A DNA stretch of 64,000 nucleotides from contig NZ_AQVA01000001.1 in NCBI RefSeq assembly GCF_000372485.1, positions 248,001 through 312,000 on the forward strand. Direction: 5' to 3'. This DNA comes from Oenococcus oeni DSM 20252 = AWRIB129 (lineage in GTDB: Bacteria; Bacillota; Bacilli; Lactobacillales; Lactobacillaceae). Below the pieces are notes generated by a model. It saw only the letters and a program-made list of their open reading frames with translations. It made no database searches and was not told where the DNA came from. How positions within the stretch are numbered: the first letter of the stretch is position 1; each line of letters opens with the position of its first letter. Positions 9,220 through 17,744 of this stretch are shown piece by piece. Position numbers and translations under genes: made by a program.

Positions 9220-9734
9220 TCAAATAACTAATCCCTCTCTGCTCTTGAATTCTTTAAGACTGATTGGATCTTCTTGGAGTTCCAAATAAACTTTTTTATA
9301 TTTTTTATAATCAATTGAAACGAGGAAATGGTAATGGTTTGCTTTTCTTGGCCACTCGTCCAATCCATTTGCTCGCTCGAAAATGAGAAAGACCGTTTTG
9401 CTTTCCCTGGCCTTTACGACAAGGGGCAGAATCGAAGTTTTCTTTTTTTCTTCCCCGAAATCAATTAATGCCTCGTAAGCCGCTGTTTTAATCCCTGAAA
9501 ACTTGGCTCCTGCTTTTTGGAAATTTTACCAATCAAGATTTCAATGCCGTCGATAATTTTGTCATCGAAACTCAGATTGCTAAAAGATGTTTTTAATATG
9601 AGTAGATTGTTGTTTCCTTCCCCTGTGTAAGCAGCCTCCTTAAATTGAACCAGAATGCTTGTTTTCTCGACTACCAAATCATAATTTGATTTGGTAGCTT
9701 TTGTTAAGTCGCCGGCACCCAAATTTAAGCTCAT
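9220..9734 (-). pseudogene. frameshifted gene of unknown function
   Basis: The minus-strand frame starts at 9734 (ATG, with AGGAGA at 9745-9750) and encodes MSLNLGAGDLTKATK... before stopping early after 89 residues. The -1 frame continues without a stop from ISKK into AGAKFSGIKTAAYEA and on through FERANGLDEWPRK to a TGA at 9220-9222. Joined, the two frames give about 170 residues followed by a terminator. The break falls in a run of five As near 9518-9522, consistent with loss of one A. I do not recognise the family. A sequencing error is the alternative explanation. Confidence 0.65.
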
Positions 9735-9893
9735 ATTCGTTTATTCTCCTTTATGACTTAAATTATATTACTATGACAATTTTTACGATACAGTCATTCT
9801 ACTTTGAATTTTAAAGGATCTCCAGTAGATTGGGAAAGTCTTGCCTCAGCAGAAGATTTGAGAACGCTTTACAATGTATGTAAGAGGTGATAT

Positions 9894-10757
9894 ATGTTAT
9901 TAACGTCCACTGTGATCATGGCAACGTTCAATGGCTCCAAGTATATTCATGATCAGCTTCAATCAATTTTTAATCAAAGTATTTTGCCGACCAGAGTTAT
10001 TATTCGCGATGACAAATCAAGTGATGATACGGCTGAAATTGTCAACCAGTTTATTGACGGAAATAATTTGCGAGCTAGTTGGGATTTTAAAGTCAATCAA
10101 AAAAGAAAAGGCTGGCGGGAAAATTTTATTTCAATGTTGAGGCAGACTGAAACCGATGTCGTTTTTTATAGTGACCAGGACGATATTTGGCAGGAAAACA
10201 AAGTGGAAGCTACTTTAACTGCCTTTGAGGCCGAAGAGGAAATGGAAGTGTTGGTTTCCGACTATGTAATTATTCCCAAAGAACAAAATTTGTTGGTTGT
10301 TCGTCAACTTGAAGAGACACCTGTTTCCAGTCAACTCTATAAAGTCGATCTGACACTGACGAATTTGGCCGTATACCGTCCTGGGTGCGGCATGGCTTTA
10401 AGAAAGTCGATTATTGATTCGACAATCGAAATCTTTCGTCGTGTAAAAGTCGATTTTAATGCGGTTGCCCAGACTCACGACCAGGCTGCTTGGTTGGCGG
10501 CAGTTGCCCGCGGAACGCTTTATCATCTTCACCAGCCTTTGTTTATTAGACGGATTCATCCAGACAGCACTTGGCAAACTGAAAAAAAGCAGCATAAAGA
10601 TCATTTATATGGTGACAGTCTTAGTTTCGTTGTTTATTTGAAGGCAGTTGAAAAATTTTTTGCCGGCAATCAGTCCTATCCATATTTCCTACAGCGGAAT
10701 TTTCAAGAAGAAATCAAGAATAAAATTCGCAGTTTTTCAGTTGATGAACTATCTTGA
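9894..10757 (+). CDS. family 2 glycosyltransferase
   Basis: A 287-aa GT-A fold glycosyltransferase, similar to rhamnosyl- or glucosyltransferases of surface polysaccharide pathways. The nucleotide-sugar region reads TVIMATFNGSKYI at the N-terminus, DDKSSDDT near residue 40 and the metal-binding YSDQDDIW near 95. THDQAAWLA near 200 is the usual acceptor-site block. An AAGAGGTGA ribosome-binding site precedes the ATG. The next gene is a clear paralogue. Donor and acceptor sugars are unknown. The nearby rml genes make rhamnose a reasonable guess only. Confidence 0.85.
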   Translation: MLLTSTVIMATFNGSKYIHDQLQSIFNQSILPTRVIIRDDKSSDDTAEIVNQFIDGNNLRASWDFKVNQKRKGWRENFISMLRQTETDVVFYSDQDDIWQENKVEATLTAFEAEEEMEVLVSDYVIIPKEQNLLVVRQLEETPVSSQLYKVDLTLTNLAVYRPGCGMALRKSIIDSTIEIFRRVKVDFNAVAQTHDQAAWLAAVARGTLYHLHQPLFIRRIHPDSTWQTEKKQHKDHLYGDSLSFVVYLKAVEKFFAGNQSYPYFLQRNFQEEIKNKIRSFSVDELS

Positions 10758-10874
10758 ATTCATTTTCTGATATTCAATGCACACTTAAATACGATTTATT
10801 TTTAATGAGTGCACAAACTTAACCCTGATTTGTACTTTTGTCAGAAAAAATTACAATTAAATTAGGGGGTGGTT

Positions 10875-11747
10875 ATGAAATTAACATCAACAGTGATTAT
10901 GGCGGCATTCAACGGGTCCAAATATATTTACGATCAACTCGATTCGATTGCCAATCAAAAGCTTAAACCGACAAAAGTAATTATTCGCGATGATTGTTCA
11001 ACCGATGATACGGAAACAATTGTTAAAAATTTTATTTTTGAACATGATTTACAGAATAGCTGGGATTTTCAGGTTAATCCCGAAAGGAAAGGCTGGCGGG
11101 ACAACTTTATGGATATGGTTGATCAAACCGATACCGATATTGTCTTTTTTGCCGACCAAGATGACATTTGGAATAAAAACAAAATTTCTGAATCAATGAA
11201 ATGTTTTTCTGAAAACGATGATATGGAAGTTTTGGTATCCGATTACAATTTCCTTCCGGCTGATCAAAAGATCCTTCCAAAAGACACAATTGACGAAGTC
11301 GGAAATGGGGATGTAGGCCAAGTTATTCCTGACCTCCATAATCTGATTATTCGTCGTGACGGTTGTTCAATGGCTTTTAAGAAATCAATTATTGGACCGC
11401 TTGAAGAAGTTTATGCGGGAATCAGATCTGATTCGAACGGTTTGGACCAGGCTCACGATCAAGCAACCTGGTTGGCGGGTTTAATGCGCGAGTCTCTTTA
11501 TCATGTAAACCAACCATTAATGGTTCATCGAGCTCATTTGGACAGTACCTGGCAAACGGTTAGGAAAAATAACCGCAGTCTTTTCGTTGGCCTGCCTGAA
11601 GAAGGACCGAACTATATTGTCTTTTTAAAATCAATTCAGAACTTTCTCTTACATAGTTATTCTTATTCCCGTTTTTCAAAGCAGGCACAGCAGAAATTAG
11701 AGAAAGTTATTGCCGAAGAAATTGATCTTTTAGCCAATCCTGTTTGA
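10875..11747 (+). CDS. family 2 glycosyltransferase, paralogue of the preceding gene
   Basis: About 290 aa from the ATG at 10875, chosen over the GTG at 10869 because GGGGGTGG lies just upstream of the ATG. It keeps the same blocks as its neighbour: TVIMAAFNGSKYI, DDCSTDDT, FADQDDIW and AHDQATWLA, with QVNPERKGWRDNF matching KVNQKRKGWRENF. The two genes are a tandem duplication that has diverged in the middle and at the C-terminus, suggesting different acceptors. It converges on the Fic gene with no visible terminator between them. Confidence 0.85.
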   Translation: MKLTSTVIMAAFNGSKYIYDQLDSIANQKLKPTKVIIRDDCSTDDTETIVKNFIFEHDLQNSWDFQVNPERKGWRDNFMDMVDQTDTDIVFFADQDDIWNKNKISESMKCFSENDDMEVLVSDYNFLPADQKILPKDTIDEVGNGDVGQVIPDLHNLIIRRDGCSMAFKKSIIGPLEEVYAGIRSDSNGLDQAHDQATWLAGLMRESLYHVNQPLMVHRAHLDSTWQTVRKNNRSLFVGLPEEGPNYIVFLKSIQNFLLHSYSYSRFSKQAQQKLEKVIAEEIDLLANPV

Positions 11748-11749
11748 TT

Positions 11750-12982
11750 TTAGTTTATATCGATTGAATGCTGGAATGGATTTTTCTTGAGGGTAGTAAT
11801 TTGTTTTTTTTGCTCTAAAGATTTGATCGCCAGGTTTATCGCCCGTTTGGAATGCTTGCTGTTTTCCGAAATTTCGACAATTTCACGATCAAGGAGTCCG
11901 TCTGCTTGATTATCAGTGAATATTTTCGATTGTAATAAAAGATTTAAAACAAAATACTCCGGTGAATTTATTTGATAAATTTGCTGGATTTTTTTATTGG
12001 TTCGGGACAACTGTTTAATATTTACATCGAGATCTTCGATGATCTTGCGCTGCCGATTTTCAATCATCGAAAGTGAATCATTGATAAAAAAACTTCCTTC
12101 GGCGAAATTTCCCTGATCACCGAGTGCAAGCAAAGCCTTCTCATAACTTTCCCGATTTTCGTAAATTGCCTGGGCAACATTCAAGCCGGTAACAAGGTCT
12201 AATTTTCTGGCCAAGTAAAGAGAAAGAATATAGCGGCTTGTTCGGCCGTTTCCGTCATAGAATGGATGAATATTCTCAAAATAGCCATGAGCCAATAATC
12301 CTTTAATCATGAAAGGAATATTTTTGTTGGAAATAAATTTCAACCAATTACTCAGCCGTTGTTCCAGATCGTTTTCGTTGCCGGGCAGTTGAAAAATAAT
12401 TTTCTGTTGATCATTTTTGATCGAAACCGGTCGATTACGAAAGAAGGCACCGTCCGGCATTTGTTCTTTTTCAATTAAACCGAAGAGGAGCTGATTGTAT
12501 ACCTTTCGAAGGTCGACAAAACTTTCGATTCTTTGGAAGTCATCCTCAAGAATTTTGTTATACATTTTTGCCATCGGGGCAAAGCGAACCTGTTCTTGAT
12601 TGTCTTTATTGATCGAGTCAAGGGCTGCCTTGACTTCCGTTCTTCTAACTGCAATTCCTGATAGGCGATTGCTGGTAGTTATTTCATTAATGAGGGATTT
12701 TTTTAAATATAGTTCTTCGGCAATTGGAGGAAGTTCTTTTAGCTTGGATTTCAATTCGGCCGAATTATATTCGATTCGTTCACAGGCAATTGCAATCTCT
12801 CTTAAAGGGGTGATGAACAGCTCGCGACGATCCTGTGACAATTCTTGATGATCGATCAGAAAAGGATAAAGACCGCTTTTGAAAATACCATAATTGTGAA
12901 TCCGCCGTTCGTATTCTGTTCCGACTGTTTTGCTGTCGTGATGTGCTTCATAGTCAATTGTTTTTAGCGTTTTATACGGCAT
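11750..12982 (-). CDS. Fic family protein
   Basis: A 410-aa Fic-domain protein. These transfer AMP (or another phosphate-linked group) from a nucleotide to a target protein hydroxyl. The active-site motif HPFYDGNGRTSR is at residues 239-250 and complete, with the catalytic His239. An N-terminal helical region and a C-terminal winged-helix-like segment (SKRAINLAIKSLEQKKQI) fit the larger Fic proteins that regulate themselves. The position expected for the N-terminal inhibitory motif (S/T-x-x-x-E-G) reads S-N-R-L-S-G at 104-109, with Ser in place of the inhibitory Glu. No antitoxin gene is adjacent. The target is unknown. Confidence 0.85.
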   Translation of the reverse strand: MPYKTLKTIDYEAHHDSKTVGTEYERRIHNYGIFKSGLYPFLIDHQELSQDRRELFITPLREIAIACERIEYNSAELKSKLKELPPIAEELYLKKSLINEITTSNRLSGIAVRRTEVKAALDSINKDNQEQVRFAPMAKMYNKILEDDFQRIESFVDLRKVYNQLLFGLIEKEQMPDGAFFRNRPVSIKNDQQKIIFQLPGNENDLEQRLSNWLKFISNKNIPFMIKGLLAHGYFENIHPFYDGNGRTSRYILSLYLARKLDLVTGLNVAQAIYENRESYEKALLALGDQGNFAEGSFFINDSLSMIENRQRKIIEDLDVNIKQLSRTNKKIQQIYQINSPEYFVLNLLLQSKIFTDNQADGLLDREIVEISENSKHSKRAINLAIKSLEQKKQITTLKKNPFQHSIDIN

Positions 12983-13163
12983 TTTCTATTTTCCCAAAAT
13001 TCAATAAATTTTAAAAATCAACATAATAGTATCATTTATATTTGCTCAAAATACGATAAATTACAAAATTAAAATTTCATTTTCTTTATAATTTTTGCAT
13101 AAACAGCTATATATTCAAAAAAATTAGTATACTAATTATTGTTAGATAAATGAAAGGAATTTT

Positions 13164-14039
13164 ATGAAAGGTATTATTTTAGCGGGTGGTTCCGGTACTC
13201 GGCTTTATCCGATTACGAAAGCCACCAGCAAGCAATTGGTACCGATTTACGATAAACCGATGATTTATTATCCAATGTCGGTTTTGATGTTAGCCGGTAT
13301 TCAAGATATTCTCTTAATTAGTGCTCCGGAGTTTGTTGATCAATTTAAAGCGCTATTTGGCGACGGATCGCAGATAGGCTTGAATATTTCCTATAAGGTT
13401 CAGGAAAAACCAAATGGTTTAGCTGAAGCATTTATTCTGGGAGCTGATTTTATTGGCAATGATAATGTTGCTTTAGTGCTTGGGGATAATATTTATTACG
13501 GAGCCGGATTAACAAAGCTTTTGCGAACAGCTGCAGCAAAGAAGAATGGCGCGACGGTCTTTGGCTATCGGGTAAAGGACCCTGAACGTTTTGGAGTCGT
13601 TGATTTCGATGCAGATGGACGGGCGCTTTCGATTGTCGAGAAGCCGAAAAAGCCGAAATCACATTATGCCGTGACAGGACTTTATTTCTATGACAACGAT
13701 GTTGTTGAAATCTCCAAGGGAATCAAGCCTTCCAGTCGTGGCGAGATTGAGATTTCCGATATCAATGCCGAATATTTGCGGCGCGGAAGCCTGGAAGTCG
13801 AAGTCATGGGACGAGGGTTTGCCTGGCTTGATACAGGCACGCACGATTCTTTGCTCGATGCGGCTAATTTTATTGCTACGATTGAAAAACAGCAAAATTT
13901 GAAGGTTGCCGCTCTTGAGGAAATCGCTTTTCGAATGGGTTATATAAATAGTAAGCAGTTGCGCGGATTAGCCCAGTCATTGAAAAAAAATGATTATGGT
14001 CGTTATCTTTTACGAATTGCCGATGAGGAGAATAAATGA
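13164..14039 (+). CDS. rmlA: glucose-1-phosphate thymidylyltransferase
   Basis: Makes dTDP-glucose from dTTP and glucose-1-phosphate, the first step of dTDP-L-rhamnose synthesis. At 291 aa it has the normal length. The nucleotide-binding loop [11 protein letters not shown] begins at residue 8, followed by [22 protein letters not shown] near 110 and the EKPKKPKS segment. A GAAAGGA ribosome-binding site is present. rmlC starts on the base after its stop and rmlB follows, so the three form one operon. rmlD lies 1.3 kb further on, separated by a permease gene. Confidence 0.96.
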   Translation: MKGIILAGGSGTRLYPITKATSKQLVPIYDKPMIYYPMSVLMLAGIQDILLISAPEFVDQFKALFGDGSQIGLNISYKVQEKPNGLAEAFILGADFIGNDNVALVLGDNIYYGAGLTKLLRTAAAKKNGATVFGYRVKDPERFGVVDFDADGRALSIVEKPKKPKSHYAVTGLYFYDNDVVEISKGIKPSSRGEIEISDINAEYLRRGSLEVEVMGRGFAWLDTGTHDSLLDAANFIATIEKQQNLKVAALEEIAFRMGYINSKQLRGLAQSLKKNDYGRYLLRIADEENK

Positions 14040-14609
14040 ATGGTTAAATTAATCGATACGAGCTTGCAGGATGTCAAGTTGATTGAAACAGAGGTTTTTG
14101 GTGATAAACGGGGTTTCTTTACGGAGACCTGGACGAAAGAAAAGTTTGAAAAACTTGGTTTAAAATTTGATTTTACTCAGGATAATCAGTCTCTTTCGGC
14201 CGAAGCAGGTGTTTTAAGAGGCATGCATTATCAATTGGCGCCATACGCGCAAACGAAGATTGTTCGGGTTGTTACCGGAGTTGTTTGGGACTGCTTGGTT
14301 GATATGCGCAAAGGTTCACCGACATACGGCAAATGGGAAGGATACATTCTTTCCGAATATAATCATCGTCAATTATTGGTTCCAAAGGGATTTGCCCACG
14401 GTTTTGTGACATTGACTCCGAATGTCAATTTTGTCTATAAGGTTGATGGATATTATGCGCCAAAAGCCGACCGAGGAATTGCTTTTGATGATCCCGATGT
14501 TGGTATTCAGTGGCCAACCAATGTCGAACATGCAATTATGTCCGATAAGGATTTAAAGCATCCACTGCTCAAGGATGCTGAAAATAATTTCGTTTATGGG
14601 GAGATTTGA
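14040..14609 (+). CDS. rmlC: dTDP-4-dehydrorhamnose 3,5-epimerase
   Basis: A 189-aa cupin-fold epimerase acting on dTDP-4-keto-6-deoxyglucose, the third step of dTDP-rhamnose synthesis. GVLRGMHYQ (about residues 59-67) contains the catalytic His and GFAHGFVTL the second conserved His block. The ATG immediately follows the rmlA stop and uses the GAGGAG at the end of rmlA as ribosome-binding site. Length is normal. Confidence 0.95.
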   Translation: MVKLIDTSLQDVKLIETEVFGDKRGFFTETWTKEKFEKLGLKFDFTQDNQSLSAEAGVLRGMHYQLAPYAQTKIVRVVTGVVWDCLVDMRKGSPTYGKWEGYILSEYNHRQLLVPKGFAHGFVTLTPNVNFVYKVDGYYAPKADRGIAFDDPDVGIQWPTNVEHAIMSDKDLKHPLLKDAENNFVYGEI

Positions 14610-14613
14610 TTAA

Positions 14614-15603
14614 ATGGCAATGAATATTCTTGTTACGGGTGGAGCCGGTTTTATTGGTTCTAATTTTGTACATTATATGTTGAAAGCACACCCGGATTAT
14701 AATTTAATCGATCTTGATTTGTTGACTTATGCCGGTAATCTGCATAATTTTGATGATATTAAAAATGAATCACACCATATTTTTATTCACGGTGATATCC
14801 GCAATGCGCAATTGGTCGATTATTTATTTAAGACCTACGACTTCGATGCAGTTGTCAATTTTGCCGCTGAATCGCATGTTGACCGTTCGATTCTTCATCC
14901 GGAAATTTTTGTTCAGACCAATGTTGAAGGCACGGTAAATCTATTGCAAACAGCTAGAAAGTATGGCATCAAAAAATATTTGCAGGTCTCTACCGATGAA
15001 GTGTACGGAAGTCTGGGCAAGGAAGGGTATTTTAACGAAGAATCTCCTTTGGCACCCAATTCTCCTTATTCGGCCTCTAAGGCGGCGGCTGATTTGGAAA
15101 CACGGGCTTTTTACGAGACTTATGGCCTGAATATCAATATCACCCGTACTTCCAATAATTATGGTCCTTACCAGTTCCCGGAAAAGTTAATTCCTTTAAT
15201 GGTTACCAATGGAATGACCGGGGGGAATCTGCCGATTTACGGAGACGGCGAAAATATTCGTGATTGGTTGTATGTCGAGGATCATGGTCGGGCAATCGAT
15301 TTGGTTCTTCACCAAGGAAAACCTGGTGAAATTTACAATGTCGGTGGCCACAACGAAAAAACCAACAACCAGATTGTTGATTTGATTGTCGAAAATCTTG
15401 GTCTTTCCAAAGACCGAATCAAATATGTCAAGGATCGTCTTGGTCATGATCGTCGTTATGCAATCGATCCAAGCAAGATCAAACGTGAATTGGGCTGGGA
15501 ACCAACGATTATGTTTGATAAGGGAATTATCAAGACGATTGATTGGTATAAGGAACACGAAGACTGGTGGAAGCCACTTAAAAGTAAGGCAGCGCTGAAG
15601 TAA
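14614..15603 (+). CDS. rmlB: dTDP-glucose 4,6-dehydratase
   Basis: A 329-aa extended short-chain dehydrogenase, the second enzyme of dTDP-rhamnose synthesis. The NAD-binding motif GGAGFIGSNF is at residues 9-18, and the catalytic STDEVYGS and YSASKA segments follow, as does RTSNNYGPYQFPEKLIP, typical of RmlB. The ATG at 14614 has a GGGGAG site; a second ATG 6 bases later is possible. A strong terminator follows. Confidence 0.95.
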   Translation: MAMNILVTGGAGFIGSNFVHYMLKAHPDYNLIDLDLLTYAGNLHNFDDIKNESHHIFIHGDIRNAQLVDYLFKTYDFDAVVNFAAESHVDRSILHPEIFVQTNVEGTVNLLQTARKYGIKKYLQVSTDEVYGSLGKEGYFNEESPLAPNSPYSASKAAADLETRAFYETYGLNINITRTSNNYGPYQFPEKLIPLMVTNGMTGGNLPIYGDGENIRDWLYVEDHGRAIDLVLHQGKPGEIYNVGGHNEKTNNQIVDLIVENLGLSKDRIKYVKDRLGHDRRYAIDPSKIKRELGWEPTIMFDKGIIKTIDWYKEHEDWWKPLKSKAALK

Positions 15604-15613
15604 AATATCGATT

Positions 15614-15648
15614 AAGCATTCCGAAAAATGGAATGCTTTTTATTTTTA
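15614..15648 (+). terminator. Rho-independent terminator after rmlB
   Basis: A 9-bp stem AAGCATTCC / GGAATGCTT with a 7-nt loop is followed by TTTATTTTT. Confidence 0.85.
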
Positions 15649-15688
15649 CTTAATTTCTATTTATATTCCTTTTAATCGAATACGCCTA

Positions 15689-15800
15689 TATTATTCTTCC
15701 ATAGTCAGTTAGGAAAATTAAAACTGATTGAGAAAGAAACGAGGTGGTTCCAATGGGAACTGATATTTGTTCACGAGACTAAATCGTGACCACAAAAATC
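15689..15800 (+). ncRNA. structured intergenic element with a mini-ORF
   Basis: After a TATTAT-like -10 box (about 15689) the sequence can fold into successive hairpins: TCAGTT...AACTGA, GTTCC...GGAAC, and TCACGA...TCGTGA with a 7-nt loop. The last two sit inside an outer GTGGT...ACCAC pairing. A GAGGTGG ribosome-binding site precedes a 9-codon ORF starting at 15753 (MGTDICSRD). No plus-strand gene follows. It may be an orphan leader, a small RNA, or the 3' untranslated region of the minus-strand permease. I know no matching Rfam family. Confidence 0.3.
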
Positions 15801-15835
15801 AGGTTAAAAGTTATCAAACAATTTCCAAAAAAATT

Positions 15836-16783
15836 TTAAGCCAAATGAGTTATGATGACCATCATAATCGGAACGATCAATAGGGACAGCAAAGTAGTCT
15901 CGGTTACCATGATTGATGAGAAATTGGCATCGGCTTTGTAAATTTTCGAAACTACCGGAGCATTTGTCATAACCGGCATGCAAGATTGCAGAATAAAGAC
16001 TTGTTTCATCAGGATTGGCATTGATGATGGCAGAACCAAAAGCATCATCAAAAGTGGGGCAAAAATAAAACGTCCAGACAAAACCCCAAGACTATCACGA
16101 TTTAATTCCATATTTTTAATTCCGGCTGTATGAACTGAGATGCCGATAAAAATCATTGAAAGCGGAATTGTTAATCCACCCATATAGCTAAAGCCTTCCA
16201 TTAAAAAAGTAGGCAGATGAATTCCAAGAATAACCAAAACAACTCCAATAATAAAGCCGATTAAAGGAGCCGAAAAAATTTTCTTAATAATTGCTTGGAG
16301 GCTCATACGTTCGGCCGTCTCGCCATCTCTTTGAATTAAATAAACACCTAAAGTCCAAAAAATCATCGTGTTTGCCATGTAGTAAACAAGCACGTAAGGC
16401 AGGCTTTTTGATCCAAAAATCGCCAAATTAATCGGCAGACCAACAAAGACCGTGTTTGAATTAAAAAACATCGACTCAAAAAGTCCTTTGTGGATTGGAC
16501 GAACTTTAATCAGGCGAACAATCATAATCGAAATAATAAAAAGGATCATCATTGATAAAATCGGAAAACGGAGATCAGGGAGAATGTTCAAAAGTTCTTG
16601 CCTAGAAAAGTCGCTTGTAATCGAAGAAATCATATAGGGAGGCAAAGCCACCTGGGTGACCAATTTAGCAATCAGCTTGGTTGAATCCTCGGAAAACCAG
16701 TCGCGTGTCGCCAAAAAATAACCGACCGCCACCATCAAAATAATCATTAGAATGCCTGAACCGCTTTCAAGGAAAACCTGCAT
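15836..16783 (-). CDS. AEC-family (auxin efflux carrier) transporter
   Basis: A 315-aa membrane protein with about ten helices in the 5+5 arrangement of the AEC family. It opens with ILMIILMVAVGYFLATRDWF, and the central FFNSNTVFVGLPINLAIFG contains the conserved Asn-Pro-like bend region of the family. LAB members include the malate permease MleP and related organic-acid carriers. Here no malolactic genes adjoin, so the substrate is unknown. It lies reversed between rmlB and rmlD and so separates the rhamnose genes. Confidence 0.85.
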   Translation of the reverse strand: MQVFLESGSGILMIILMVAVGYFLATRDWFSEDSTKLIAKLVTQVALPPYMISSITSDFSRQELLNILPDLRFPILSMMILFIISIMIVRLIKVRPIHKGLFESMFFNSNTVFVGLPINLAIFGSKSLPYVLVYYMANTMIFWTLGVYLIQRDGETAERMSLQAIIKKIFSAPLIGFIIGVVLVILGIHLPTFLMEGFSYMGGLTIPLSMIFIGISVHTAGIKNMELNRDSLGVLSGRFIFAPLLMMLLVLPSSMPILMKQVFILQSCMPVMTNAPVVSKIYKADANFSSIMVTETTLLSLLIVPIMMVIITHLA

Positions 16784-16888
16784 AAAAAATAAACCGCCTT
16801 AAAAAGAATTATTTAATCTCTAACTTAGCACTATTTTATAACTCAATGGAAAAATATTTATTCATTAAAGAGCTTTGCCTGTTTTCAG

Positions 16889-16894
16889 TATTAT
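16889..16894 (+). promoter_or_regulatory. -10 box for rmlD, probably leaderless
   Basis: TATTAT lies 10 nt before the rmlD ATG (16905), with no ribosome-binding site between. Confidence 0.5.
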
Positions 16895-16904
16895 GATTAG
16901 AAAT

Positions 16905-17744
16905 ATGAAATATATGATTACCGGCGCTAATGGGCAGCTTGGTCAAGAACTCCATGAATTATTAGAGGATCGTGGTCTTGATTTTGTTGCTTACGATTCA
17001 AAAACTTTAGATATAACTAACCGACAATTGGTTTTTGAAGCAATCGAAGCTCAAAAACCGGATGTTGTTTTGGATGCAGCAGCCTATACCAAAGTCGATG
17101 CGGCCGAAGACGAGGGAAAACAGATCAACTGGCAGGTTAATCGAGATGGCAGTAAGAATTTAGCACAAGCAGCTAAAGCTTTTGCCAGTAAATTGGTTTA
17201 TATTTCAACTGATTATGTTTTCGATGGTACTTCCAGCGACGAATATTCAGAGAATGACCCGACTAATCCTAAAAACGAATACGGTAAAGCGAAATTAGCC
17301 GGTGAAAAAGCGATTTTGGATGCTGCTGTTGATGCATATATTATTCGGACCAGTTGGGTTTTTGGAAAATACGGAAATAATTTTGTTTATACGATGCAAA
17401 AATTAGCTAAAACGCATCCAAAATTAACGGTTGTTAACGATCAGGTCGGAAGACCAACGTGGACAAAAACACTAGCTGAATTCATACTCTATTTAATCGA
17501 TCATCAGGCAGCTTACGGAACTTATAATTTATCTAATCGGGGAACGGCCAGCTGGTATGATTTTGCCAAAGAAATTTTAAACAACTATTCGCTTGAAATA
17601 AAAGCGGTTAATTCAGATCAGTTTCCTCAAAAAGCCTATCGCCCGCGGCATTCGGTTTTAAGTTTAAAAAAATCTCAACAAACAGGTTTTATAATCCCAA
17701 CTTGGCAGGAAGCTTTGAAAATGTCGGGTATGATAGATAAGTAA
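16905..17744 (+). CDS. rmlD: dTDP-4-dehydrorhamnose reductase
   Basis: About 279 aa. It reduces dTDP-4-keto-L-rhamnose to dTDP-L-rhamnose using NAD(P)H. The motif ITGANGQLGQEL follows the start, and STDYVFDG and NEYGKAKLAGE contain the catalytic Thr/Tyr/Lys region. ATG 16905 (MKYMITGANG) was chosen because the family begins right at this beta-strand. An upstream TTG at 16875 and ATG at 16893 are in frame but add an atypical extension. Its last base is the first base of the FemX gene, so it heads a four-gene coupled operon. Confidence 0.93.
   Translation: MKYMITGANGQLGQELHELLEDRGLDFVAYDSKTLDITNRQLVFEAIEAQKPDVVLDAAAYTKVDAAEDEGKQINWQVNRDGSKNLAQAAKAFASKLVYISTDYVFDGTSSDEYSENDPTNPKNEYGKAKLAGEKAILDAAVDAYIIRTSWVFGKYGNNFVYTMQKLAKTHPKLTVVNDQVGRPTWTKTLAEFILYLIDHQAAYGTYNLSNRGTASWYDFAKEILNNYSLEIKAVNSDQFPQKAYRPRHSVLSLKKSQQTGFIIPTWQEALKMSGMIDK

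Noticed and set aside
9515-9525. Programmed -1 frameshift at C-AAA-AAG in the unknown gene
   Set aside because: The heptamer does not allow clean tandem slippage and no downstream pseudoknot or stem is obvious; a one-base deletion is simpler.
15725-15760. GAGGTGG...TTCC resembling a T-box antiterminator
   Set aside because: It lacks the AGGGTGGNACCGCG core and a Stem I, and no aminoacyl-tRNA-related gene follows.
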